From Epichloe hybrida (Eukaryota; Ascomycota; Sordariomycetes; Hypocreales; Clavicipitaceae): DNA of 64,000 nt. A program made the position numbers and the translations under genes. The notes beneath the pieces are model-generated. The model saw nothing but the letters and a program-made list of their open reading frames with translations, had not been told where the DNA came from and did no database searches. The first letter of the stretch is position 1. The number at the start of each line of letters is the position of its first letter. Shown here piece after piece: positions 22,762 through 32,630 of the stretch. The stretch is from the NCBI GenBank assembly GCA_019022495.1, contig JAFEKR010000015.1, forward strand, positions 1 to 64,000, read 5' to 3'.

Positions 22762-24076
22762 TTACTCTGGTTCCTGCGACTGGCTCCGGCGCATTTTCTC
22801 CGCCTCGAGATTCTCATATAAGAGGAATAAAGCAGACTCGTTGGCCTTAGCGGTACCCATAATAGTAAACATACGCTCGCCTGTTTCGTCATGTGGTGCC
22901 TAACCGTCACATCAATCAGCCTTACGTCTTTTCGGTCAGGAAAAAAAAAAGAGGGACGGAAAGGGGACAGAAGAAGGAGAACCCCCTTCCCCCTCACGAG
23001 GGGGGTAAATGTCGTGGAAAGGAATATATACATACCTTGGCAATGGAGATGCGGGCTCCCGACGTCTTGCGAATTTCGCTGATCTTGCTGCCACCACGTC
23101 CGATGATGCAGCCAACCATATCAGCAGGGATGCTAATATTCTGCGTCTGGATTTCCTCTCCATTCTCGTCATGAGTGGGGGGCCCGCGGCTGGCTGCGTC
23201 GGAATCAGATCGACGATTGAACGGCCGCGCGCCGCCGCCATTGCTGAAGTCAGCCCCGTTACCTGTGCGCATAACACGGGGGCTGCCGTATTCGCTTCTC
23301 CCGCCGCCGCCGCCGCCGCCGAGGCTGCTAGACCCGGCCTGAGTGCGTACAACAGGGTTGTAGAGAACGGTACCGGTCCCACGTTGCCAGTCATCAATCA
23401 AACACTTGCAAATCTCCCACACAGCGCGTTGGATACCCTCTGGCGTACCCTGAATCTCGACAATTCGCTCGGTGGATTGGGGGAGCATTTCCTTTTGGGC
23501 GACCATGCGCACGCCAGAAACATCTTGTATATGCTTGATTTTGAGACCTTGTCTGCCAATGATTGTGCCCATCTGGTTGTGGGAAATGAGGAGTTTGATA
23601 GCTTCGCAGAAGTGTCAGTTGCGTGCACATGCGTTTTAATCAATACATCACACTAGACACGTTGTGGTAGACTCACGATGGGTACCGTTGCTTTGAACAA
23701 TTCCTCCCATACCCATAGCAGGAGCACCCTCGAGCAAGGCTCTGGACACAATGGCGTAAGCTCTGGAGATGGCATCGCATTCTCCGGTTATCGTAAGAAC
23801 GCGATCGTGGACACCTTGAACTACTTTGCTGACACCGGCCTTGACACCAGTCTCATCACGAAGATCAGCAACATTCTTGCCAGCTTTGCCAATGATTACG
23901 CCCGCTTCCTTGGAAGAAACAATCGCTCGAAGAGTAAGTAGGGCCTGAGCGTATTCCTCGTCCGTCTTAGGGGCGAGCTCGCCATCAGGGCCGAGTCTGT
24001 CGTCCATCTTGAGTTGATCTATAGGGTCAATAAGTTCATTGCCATTGGCAGAAATGACGTCCTGGGGGCCCGACAT
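22762..24076 (-). CDS. Triple KH-domain RNA-binding protein (PCBP/Rnc1/Pbp2 type)
   Basis: Exons 24076-23677, 23601-23036 and 22899-22762 encode 367 aa. Donors are GTGAGT and GTATGT; the last acceptor (GTTAG) joins RISIAK to APHDETGERMF, completing the third KH fold. Each KH domain shows its GxxG loop: GKAG at 63-66, GRQG at 149-152 and GRGG at 301-304. Between KH2 and KH3 lies a Gly-rich linker (seven consecutive Gly near 228-234). The layout of two closely spaced KH domains, a linker and a C-terminal KH matches poly(C)-binding proteins. S. pombe Rnc1, a related protein, stabilises MAPK-phosphatase mRNA. A functional link to the nearby phosphatase gene is only a speculation from that literature. 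No truncation is seen. Confidence 0.88.
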
Positions 24077-24204
24077 GTTGATTGCGAGTCAAGAGGCGGT
24101 GTCGAAGAGGCGGGCGGATACAAGGTGAGCGTTGTTGCGAGCAGGATGAAGCTCGTGCCTTGAAACCGAAAGCCGAAAGCTCTGCAAAAAAGTGACGGTG
24201 TGGA

Positions 24205-24223
24205 GGGGGGGGGGGGGGGGGGG
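24205..24223. repeat. G19 homopolymer
   Basis: Nineteen consecutive G lie about 130 bp upstream of the KH gene start (C-tract on the coding strand). Its length may be a sequencing or assembly weak point. Confidence 0.8.
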
Positions 24224-25128
24224 TTGTGTGAAGGAGAAGTCTGTGCTGCTACGAGGGTGTCAATAAGCTTGATTCTAGCTGAAGAAGCTGAAGAAAAGAC
24301 ACGCAATGGACGAATGGTCGACGGTGAGGATCAAGAACAGAAGCGAGCGACATGCATGTGGCCATGGAATAAGCTTCTTGTCGAGCTTGGTGATGAGGAA
24401 GACGAAGCTCACGTCGCATCCTCTCCCACGATGCAAGTGCGGTGCGACTGGGCAAAACATGGCAGATTTGAGTTGTCACTTACCTCAATGTCCCGGAACG
24501 CAATGACCGGAGATGAAGCTGGAGACGCGCAAGACACAGTAGGCTACAACCGGCGGGCTGAGCAGGCTCGAGATGGTCGTGAAGGGTAGTGGTTGTTTGT
24601 AGCGGTTGTTTTTCCCTTGGCTTGGCAGGACGGCGGGACGTGATGGCGGGGTTGGCAGATTGGTGGTACCCAGCTCGGAGTGGGAAGGCGGAGACGGAGC
24701 TGATAAAGTAGAATGAGAAGGCGGGAGGGCGGGAGGGAGTGAAGAGTGGGTGGTGAGGTTGAATTTGAGGAGTTGGTGAGGAGGAGGAGTAGAGTAGGGG
24801 TAGAGTAGAGAAGAGTTTACAGAATAGAGCAGGAGAGGAGGAGGCGGGAAGGAGGAAGAGGTACGGAGAAGTGGGTGAAGAAAGAGGATGCGATGGGAAG
24901 AGAGTCGTCGCGTAGGATGGGATGGGATGGGATGGGAGCTGGAGAAAAAGGTCTGGTCCAGTCATTTAATTGACAGGCGAACGGACGGACGGGCGGGCGC
25001 GTGCAGGCGAGCAGCCGGTGGGGTTGTCGTAGTTGTCGGCTGCAAGAGTCACTAGTCACTGATCAGTGCGTGTGGACTTTTCGTACATAGAACAACTGGG
25101 AGAAATGCCTGGAGGGGGGTCCACCGGC

Positions 25129-25205
25129 AGGAGCACTGGCAGGAGCGACAGGCAGCAGCGACAGGCAGGAGCGACAGGCAGGAGCGACAGGCAGGAGCGA
25201 CAGGC
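25129..25205. repeat. 13-bp minisatellite, about 6 copies
   Basis: Copies of AGGAGCGACAGGC run in tandem. The first is 12 bp (25129-25140); five 13-bp copies follow, one with AGC in place of AGG. It is non-coding. Confidence 0.8.
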
Positions 25206-25667
25206 ACACCACCGAGGTTGGCCTGCCAGTCACAATCGCCAACAACCACTCACGATCACAGGGGTTTGGCTTGGCGTCTAAGCGTCTGATGTTGCTGCCG
25301 TGGCACGCTGCCGTGGCACCTACGCACGACTTGGGTCTCGGTTTGGAATCAAACTTGAACCAAACCCCCCCGCGTCGGACAACGGACAGTTGCAGCATCG
25401 GGGATATGCTAACAAGGGTATATTTGTACGACTTTGATGCTGGATTCATTTAGACGTGTACTATTTACTCGAACTCCATACTGAAAAAACTATGCCCCTG
25501 AACGAAAGCCAAATCTTCAAGTCGATGCGACAGCCTTTCCACCTCGACTACGACTCTTAACTTGATTGAATGACGACAGGGTGACGTCGGATTCCGGAGA
25601 ATCGAGAACCCCCATCCTTGACCCTCTCCCTCGTCTAATTGTCATGCGCGTGACTGAGGCGCCGTCT

Positions 25668-28462
25668 TCAACGGCCGTCTGGCGGAGGCGTATCCAAGTC
25701 CACTGCCTCAACCATGTTTCGCTGCACCTGAGACCTGCCCACGAGTTCGTGGAAAAACTTGGCCGCTTCGACGCTCTCGCGCCTCACCCTGTCAGCTTCG
25801 TCGCGCTTGATTCCTAGCTCTTTGACGCTTTGCTCCAAGCCGACGCGCAGGCTATCGGCTGGGAACCGGAGAACTTTGCGGACCGATGACGAGATTCGAG
25901 ACGAGTTGGCGTGAATGTAATCGAGTTCGGCGAGCTGCGAGGAGATCTTGGCAGCCAGTTTAGGAGGCAAAGAATTGGGGATTTGCCCGAGAATATATGT
26001 AGCCCCGGCAATGACTGTGATAAAGAGTCAACGAACTGATACAGCACAGCAGGGGAAACATCCGGTGCAAGATCAGGGGAAGGGGAGAACGTACCAGCAA
26101 TGGCTATACCGGGGAGGATAAGTTGCCGCAAGTTCCCATTACTTAGGACCCGTGTCGCTATCATTGCTTGATCCACCCAGCTGCTCATACCCATCATCTT
26201 GGGCACGACGGCACCCGCCACCGTCAGTGCCATACCTGCGCCTGCAAATTTCTCTTGACGCTGCAGGAGAGTCGACCAGTCCACGAAATCCCAAAACTCG
26301 GTGGGGACATGGACTTGGCGCGCCAGCGCATCTCGCTTCCTCCGAAACATGACATCAGGTCGGAACTGCAAGTTTTGAAATTCATCTCCGACATGCAGCA
26401 GACCCAACTGTTTGATCGCGTTGACTCCTTGAACACTTCTGGCCCGGGCTTGCTCCTCACAACGAGTAACTGCATTGGTGATGTTTGATAACATGGCCTC
26501 CTTAATATCGTCTGCGTACTGGAAAGCGCTGAAGATGCCAGGGTAAGGCACATCGTAGTTCATCTTGCCGGCTTGCGCGATGGCAGTATTCAGCTCCGCC
26601 CGAGTGTCATCGTAAACCTCCTGGCAGGTGCCTTCAATATCGCGATCTATTTTTTCGCTGACTTCGCCCTTGGCCTTTTGACTCGAAGCAAGCTGAGGCT
26701 CTAGTTCTTTCAGCTCCGATGTAACCCTCTCTATCTCTGACTGAGCTACTTCTTCATTGACAGTAGCTAGGGTGTAGACATCGTTGAGAATGTTAAGAAG
26801 GTATGTCCGTGCCGGGGCGAGTTTTGATCTTGCTCGCTTCTCCAGCACAAAACGGCGCAGAGACTGCTCTAAAGCTTCAAAGTCTCGAATTTTGTCGAGG
26901 TCCTTGCTCTTCCCTTTACCACCGTCGTTGGGGTCACTGCCATCACCGTCGCCGCCGCCACCACCGCCGGCATTTCCACTACCACTGGCCCCGGGTCCCC
27001 CTGGTGGTGCCGGACCCGTAGGAATAGCGTTGCTGGAAACGAAGTGGACCAGGTCTGATGATTCCTTATGAGTGTGAGGACTAAGTCCCCCGACTTGGCC
27101 AAGGATGCGCTTCTGGCAACGAGCCTTGTCTTCAATATTGTCGAAGCCGTTCACCACGATGAACAAATATGCCTTTTCCGCAGCAGCAGCCCAGATAAAT
27201 TCCTTGGCAGACTGTGTAAAGTGATTTGCAGCAAACACAACAAACACAACAACGTCGATTTCTTCCTGTCTGGCGAAGATGGCAGTCGTCTTGGTTGTAT
27301 CCGAATTGAGACCAGGAGCGTCAATGAGAGCAATGTCAACAACGCCATTATTGAGCAGACTCTCATTTGCACCTCGGACATCCCTAACGTAAACTTTGCA
27401 CTGGGTGTAAGTCTCGTTGTCTGAGACAAGCTTCTCCAATTCAGCCAACGAGTAGACATCGTAGGTTGACTCATCGTTTCTGCTGTAGTCGGCGTCCTTG
27501 TGCACTGCGTGCACCTCCTCGATACTAGCATTCTCTCTGGCATCCAGGACCTCACAAAAAATGGCCGTGCAAGGTTGCTGATCCTCGGGCAAAATCTTTC
27601 GTCGCAAAAGGGCATTGCAAAACGTTGATTTTCCAGCATTCAAATCACCTGTAATGAGGACTTTACTTGACGTGTCTTCAATGCGTTCTCGGAGGGACAG
27701 AAGATGCTTGATGCTTGAGCTGATTTTGCCATCAAGGAGTGAAGCAATTGAGTTCTTCTCCAGAGATTGTACTAGCTCGGCTTGGTTTAGAGCTCCCAAT
27801 TTCAAATCCAGCTTCAAGATGGATAATTCTTGAGCTATTTGCGGAGACACCAGTCGTGGTTCTGGGACGGGACGAGTTTCGGCGGCGCGACTAGATTCGG
27901 CACCGGCATCGATAGAAGTCATGGATCGTACGAGAGACGGGGCCTGTGACAATGGTTCTGAAGAGGAAGACTCTCCAATCACGGAGTGAATGCGCCCCAT
28001 GCCAGGTCGTGAGCAAGACCTCTCAGAGGTCGAGGAGTCGGTGGGTCGGATAGGGGGATAATAAGCTGGCCAGTCCTTGTTCATCTGCTGCAAGCTTTGC
28101 AATAAGTCGAGCACTTTGTGTATTGACCTTCCCAGAATCGCGCGCTGCCTGAAGTACCACATCTGATGACTGGCGCTGGCCTGGCCCCCTCCTGGCTGTT
28201 CTGCCGAGCTTGGGTTCATGGTTGAGCCCGGCGTCAAGGTCGTATGGTGGTCTTCGCCCGTGACGCTACCGCCATAGCCAGAGTCGACATCGATCATGTT
28301 CTGTAGTCGCGTGGCGTGTTCGGATGTTGGCCCAGTGCCAACGGTCATAAAATGCGGCCGAGTCGATGACGAGATACCCGATGACGCCTGCTTTGGCGCG
28401 TCTGCGTCTGACTCGGCGCGTAGGGGCCCCTTACCCTTGCCGGTAAAGTAATCGTGGCTCAT
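25668..28462 (-). CDS. FZO1: Mitofusin FZO1, mitochondrial outer-membrane fusion GTPase
   Basis: Two exons, 28462-26095 and 26014-25668, encode 904 aa. The donor is GTACGT and acceptor ATCACAG; the splice yields GIAIAGVIAGATYILGQIP and restores the second membrane segment. GTPase motifs: G1 GDLNAGKST at 272-280, switch Thr299, G3 DAPG at 381-384, and a G4-like NGFD at 438-441, where Gly replaces the usual Lys. An acidic, disordered N-terminus and HR1-like helix (residues 97-130) precede the GTPase. A Gly/Asp-rich loop lies at about 484-520. Heptad helices follow, then two hydrophobic segments around 740-805, then a C-terminal HR2-like coiled coil. The protein tethers and fuses mitochondrial outer membranes. 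The last intron interrupts the transmembrane region, so retention would remove the second segment and HR2. Confidence 0.93.
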
Positions 28463-28910
28463 TATGAGAGGCTATGCATGGGCAGCATGGTCAAAACGCC
28501 GACGTTGGGTGGCAAGTGTTGCCAAGGGGTGGTGAGTTGTATGAGGAGGAGGAAGGAAGGTTTATTATACGGAGGCGCGCTGAAAGTAGGCGGATTTGTC
28601 AACGTTGCTGCAGGACCCGACTCGCTAAAAGTGGACGGCAACCCGGCAGACTCGGGGCGCTGTGGCGGGTGGGTGCAGGAGGCGGAAAAACGTCGGCGTG
28701 GGGACACAAGGGGACTGTCCACTTAATACCAGACGTCATTGAGCCTGGTGTGAGCGCCTGAGGCTGCAAACCTGACGGTCATCACTACCCCCAATAACTC
28801 TGCAATGTTGTTATTGTGGACGCCATTCATGAGTCAGGGAGGCCAGTTGCCCAAGTAATTGCTAGTTTTGCATGTGCATCTGTGCGTGCTCAGAATGACC
28901 ATTCATTTCA
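28463..28910. promoter_or_regulatory. Intergenic, FZO1 promoter
   Basis: This 448-bp spacer lies between the FZO1 start and the stop of the upstream minus-strand gene. It must hold that gene's 3' end and the FZO1 promoter. No clear TATA box or repeat was noticed. Confidence 0.35.
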
Positions 28911-30674
28911 TCACCGTTGTCGCAGTCGCTCTTCATGCTGTATCCAGAAGTTCTTGCAAGCTCTATGACCCCAGTGATCTACCCACCATTCCCCGAAGCT
29001 ATCTTCCACATCAAAATCCACCTTTGTCACGCGCTCCTCTCGCTTCAGACCACAAATGATGCAAGATTTCGTTGCCGTAGGAACCATTTTGGCCGTCTGA
29101 ATCTGCGGGCTTTCTGTAAGCTCTGGAACCCTCAAATTCGTCGACTTTGCTGTTGCCACGGCAGATCGTAACCTTCCCACGTATTTTTTCCATGTGGCAA
29201 CGACATCCGCTGCCTCGCGATCTTCTCGTGTAGATTGCGTCTTGTCCACGCCAGCAAGTTTCATGCCTTTACCTCCAGCCGCAGAGATAGACATACTTTT
29301 GGCCAGCATTTTATCACGATGCCAGCGGTGTTTGCGCCCTGCAATAACACGTGCAGCTGTGGTGGCGATGAGGACATATCCTCGGAGGAAATCCACTGTC
29401 TTCGGGCTTGAGAGAACTTGCTGCTTGATGGTCGTGCTTTGGCCCGACACAGATCTGAAGAGGAAATCCCCGCTACTAAATAGTTCAGGAAATACAGAGA
29501 GCAGAATGGCGGGCGGCGGGACGTTTATAGGCGGCGGGACGTTGTCGTCGACCTTGACAGACGAAGAGCAACCTTCTTTTCCTTCATCCCAAATCCAACT
29601 CTGCCCAGCATCGTTCGAAACAGTCGTTTTGTCAGATGCAGGGGCGACACTTCTGCCTCCGTTGCTACCCGGGAAATCATCCCATGCTGGCCATTCGTCA
29701 TCCTCGGATGTTGTCCTAAAGGAAATGTTGCCCGTTGGCGCCGGATTCTTCTTCGCATCGGGTGTAGTTCTGGAGCCTTTCGACGTCAAAACTGGTCTGA
29801 CAGTGATGGGCCGTTCATCAAGTACTTCTGATGGCAGGGGCTGACTCTTATGTGAATGTACTTGTGTGGATTGCGTGCTTGTCGTTGTGGACATTGTCCT
29901 GAAGCTCAATGGGTCTGCATAAGCACGCAGCTCCTCCTTTCCCACATTCTTCTTTGGTATTTCGATTGGCGGATCATCAAGACCTAGCAGATCGAGAGCG
30001 GGAGCAACGCTAGAGGCAGTCGGTGCCGCTGCTTTCGTTCTGGGTGTGGGATCTATTGCTTCGAAATCACCAAAGTCGTCAGATTCATCCTCATCCTCGC
30101 CTCCATCCTGCAATTCAAAGTCGTCTGCATCGAATAAGACATTGGGATCACTTGGCGCAGCCTTCATTCGGACTCTTGTCTTGGATGTCCGTTGAGGCCA
30201 GTCAGATTCAGGCCTCTGGGCCGAATGATTATCAAAGGGGCCAAGATCTAGTGCATCATGTGTCAACACGCTTGTCGTTGAATTCTGAGCGACATTCAGC
30301 CTGGATTGTTGCGGACCAGAGGCAACAGTAAAAGAGTCCCAGCCGGCGATAGTTGGAATAGTAGCGTTAGCCTGAGAAGTTGGAGCAGGTATTGCCACAG
30401 AAGCTGCCGTCTGATCTGCTACTTCGAAGTCTCCCCATCCATCATCATCGTCCGCTGGCGGCGGCGCAGTGGTCGTCGGTTGAGTGTCTTGAGTACAGCC
30501 ACTCATACTATTCGAAGAGCTTTGCAACAATGACCATGTTGGCATTGGATAAAATGCCGAGTTGCCATTGTGTGACGGAGATTTGGGCTGTTCTCCCAAT
30601 GGACTGTTCGACTGTGCGTGAGTGGATGAGGGGGCGGGTTGACTGCTGAACTCGGCAAACAAGTCTGCTGACAT
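28911..30674 (-). CDS. Protein with WGDFE acidic motifs and conserved C-terminal domain (ppk6-like name in databases)
   Basis: A single exon encodes 587 aa. ATG 30674 (MSADLFAEFSS) is used because the upstream extension begins with GTG (30800). The N-terminal 400 aa are disordered with repeated acidic-aromatic motifs: DDDDGWGDFEVAD, DESDDFGDFEAID and DDEWPAWDDFPG. A folded C-terminal domain has SVFPELFSSGDFLF, a helix through LRGYVLIATTAARVIAGRKHRWH, then CIICGLKREERV and EWWVDHWGHRACKNFW. I recall fungal homologues being annotated as ppk6, but no kinase motif is visible, so that name should not be read as function. GDFE/WxxF acidic motifs are known ligands of adaptin ear domains, so a clathrin-adaptor partner is a reasonable guess. 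The promoter side is now cut by the transposon island. Confidence 0.75.
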   Translation of the reverse strand: MSADLFAEFSSQPAPSSTHAQSNSPLGEQPKSPSHNGNSAFYPMPTWSLLQSSSNSMSGCTQDTQPTTTAPPPADDDDGWGDFEVADQTAASVAIPAPTSQANATIPTIAGWDSFTVASGPQQSRLNVAQNSTTSVLTHDALDLGPFDNHSAQRPESDWPQRTSKTRVRMKAAPSDPNVLFDADDFELQDGGEDEDESDDFGDFEAIDPTPRTKAAAPTASSVAPALDLLGLDDPPIEIPKKNVGKEELRAYADPLSFRTMSTTTSTQSTQVHSHKSQPLPSEVLDERPITVRPVLTSKGSRTTPDAKKNPAPTGNISFRTTSEDDEWPAWDDFPGSNGGRSVAPASDKTTVSNDAGQSWIWDEGKEGCSSSVKVDDNVPPPINVPPPAILLSVFPELFSSGDFLFRSVSGQSTTIKQQVLSSPKTVDFLRGYVLIATTAARVIAGRKHRWHRDKMLAKSMSISAAGGKGMKLAGVDKTQSTREDREAADVVATWKKYVGRLRSAVATAKSTNLRVPELTESPQIQTAKMVPTATKSCIICGLKREERVTKVDFDVEDSFGEWWVDHWGHRACKNFWIQHEERLRQR

Positions 30675-30886
30675 GATGCAAGAATCATACAAAACACATG
30701 CTGACGGAAAACGGCATGAATGGACGGCGTGACGGCCGACAGAATCAAGGAGAGGAGGCCCTTTACGCCGGAGGATGTCGTGCAGATTGATTGACGTCAC
30801 CCGTTGCCGGGCCGTTGCTGGGGACTCGAGTGCAGGCCAAGCGGCCTCAGTAAATTGGCCGCGGGGCAGCCGGATCCGAGACGAGA
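30675..30886. promoter_or_regulatory. Left half of an ancestral divergent promoter, with CRE-like TGACGTCA
   Basis: This 212-bp stretch lies between the ATG at 30674 and the LINE target-site duplication. It contains the palindrome TGACGTCA at 30792-30799, the consensus ATF/CREB site in fungi. The other half of the promoter is now at 44165-44369. Confidence 0.45.
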
Positions 30887-30900
30887 CCAGACCAGACTAG
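30887..30900. repeat. Left target-site duplication of the LINE (14 bp)
   Basis: CCAGACCAGACTAG occurs here and again at 44151-44164, exactly bounding the AT-rich island. The next bases on each side differ, so the duplication is 14 bp. Confidence 0.8.
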
Positions 30901-32334
30901 GTTGGTTGGTTGGTTGTATTCATTACGCCGGCTAGAAACCCAAAGGGTTACGTGGCGCCACTAGAGAATTTCTAGTGGAGTAGTAGCTATAAGACCTAGT
31001 ATCCTACTCTAGTCCTTATTCTTTCCCCCCCTATAGTATATAGTAGATTATAATATTCTTTAGCCTTCCTCTATAAGGGGATTCTAGAGAGCTTTATTCT
31101 ACTTAAGCTTATGCTCTATTAAGCTCCCTAGTACCCTCTTATCCCTAGTGCCCTCTAGTTACTCTCTAGAGTCCTTATTATAGTATACCTATAATCCCCT
31201 AGTTCTCTCTTTTAGCTTCTCTCTTAGCTTCTCTTTATTCTAGCCTCTCTCTTAGTTTCTCTTATAGCTCCCTCCTTAGCTTAGTACTATATATAGCTTT
31301 TAGTCCTTTCTTCTATCCTATCTATATTCCTATAGGGGGTTTTTAGAAAGGGGATTATAGTAAAATTATTATAATAATAGGTTATAGTTCTATTAATAAT
31401 TTAGGATATAGCTATTACTTTATATCTTATGCCTAAGGGTTAGTAGTTAATTAACTTCTAACTAATATAGGTTAGCCTAGCTTTATACCTATTCTTAGTA
31501 CCTTATCCCTCTCCTTAGCTTCTTTAGCTTTTATCTTAAGGGCCTCTTACCTAGCCTACTACCTTTCTAGTTATTTACTATTAGTAGTAGTAATATTATC
31601 TTTATTTACCTAGTGGAATTATTTTAGGATATTTACTTAGAGAATTATTTAGGCTATATTAACTACTATATCTAGGTCTCCTAGGAGCTCTTTTAAGCTT
31701 ATTACCTTAGTTCTAATATTCTTTTATATAGCTTCCCTTTTTTCCTTAAGCCTAGGGCACTATAGTAGTATATAGTTAAGGGTTTATTATTTACTAAAGT
31801 TATATAGGTTATAGTTAGGTAATTTTACTATATCTTATTTATATAAAGTGGTGTTTAGTCTAATCTTACCTATTCTAATTTAGGTAATTATAGCGTATAT
31901 TACCTTATATAGTCTAGTATACTTATTTAAGGTTCTTAGGGTTACTTCTAGCTAGATTCTTTTTAGGTATACCTTGCTCTTACTATTATTAGCTATCTAT
32001 CTCTTCTACTAGATCTCTATAGTCTTTTCCTTAATATATTATATAATAGTTAATCTAATAGGGTAAAAGCCTTTAATTAGTAGTGCTTTTCTAGGTATTA
32101 GGTTCCCTTAGATAAGGTTACTTAGTTTAGCCTTCTAACTTACCACGCCCTTTACTAGGCTATTTATAGCCTTATTTCCTAGGATACCTATATATACTAG
32201 GATCTAGTATATATAGATAGAATTAATAATCTATCTTTACTTCTTATAGAAGTCCTATAGGAATTATTAGCTATATTTTAGCGCTAGGTTTATAACTAAG
32301 AAAGCAGCTTCTTTATTATGAGTATATATAAATA
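30901..32334 (-). mobile_element. RIP-decayed Tad-like LINE, 3' part (RNase H end, 3'-UTR, CCAA tail)
   Basis: On the minus strand this is the 3' part of a non-LTR retrotransposon. Its tail is a CAAC/CCAA repeat (30901-30916) abutting the target duplication. The 3'-UTR has two small hairpins (30937-30949 and 30958-30978) and is little mutated. From about 31000 onward sequence is AT-rich with many stops. With stops ignored, minus-strand text near 32170-32230 reads ILVYIGILGNKAINSLVKGV, the C-terminal RNase H signature. It joins in frame to the fragment beyond 38714 when the Copia insert is removed. Confidence 0.75.
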
Positions 32335-32630
32335 TATTAGTATCTACAGGATACCATTGACCTACGCGTAGGGTTTTCGGGGTGGACTAAAGTGCACGTA
32401 ATTATTATATATTCTAGTCTATTAAAGCAAGCAAAAGAGGGATTAAATAGAAGCAAAGAGGGTGCGCTATTTATCATAGGAAAAGGGGCCTTAATTAGGG
32501 TTATTAGCAAAGAGGCTATATATGCCGACTCTAATCGCGGCGCGGTCAGGCCGGATATGTAGGTCTGTAATACAACGCGCCCACCTAATCAGAGGCGCGT
32601 ACCCTTGTTAATATTATGCTTATTCTAACA
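32335..32630 (-). repeat. Copia LTR, 3' copy relative to the element
   Basis: It is 296 bp and aligns end to end without gaps to 38414-38709. Differences seen by eye are all transitions. This copy starts TATTAG on the plus strand (TG turned TA) and ends AACA. It retains GC-rich blocks such as GCGGCGCGG. Confidence 0.85.

Larger units (their letters stand above)
24077..25667. other. Intergenic, KH gene promoter and FZO1 3' flank
   Basis: A 1.6 kb spacer. Upstream of the KH gene it has a G19 tract (24205-24223) and a long purine-rich plus strand (about 24690-24950), which reads as CT-rich on the coding strand, including GGGAT pentamers near 24916-24937. A 13-bp minisatellite lies at 25129-25205. 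No gene is supported. Confidence 0.45.

Noticed and set aside
22032..23033. 333-codon minus-strand open frame
   Set aside because: Runs through the KH gene's last exon and intron in the wrong frame; no recognisable domain.
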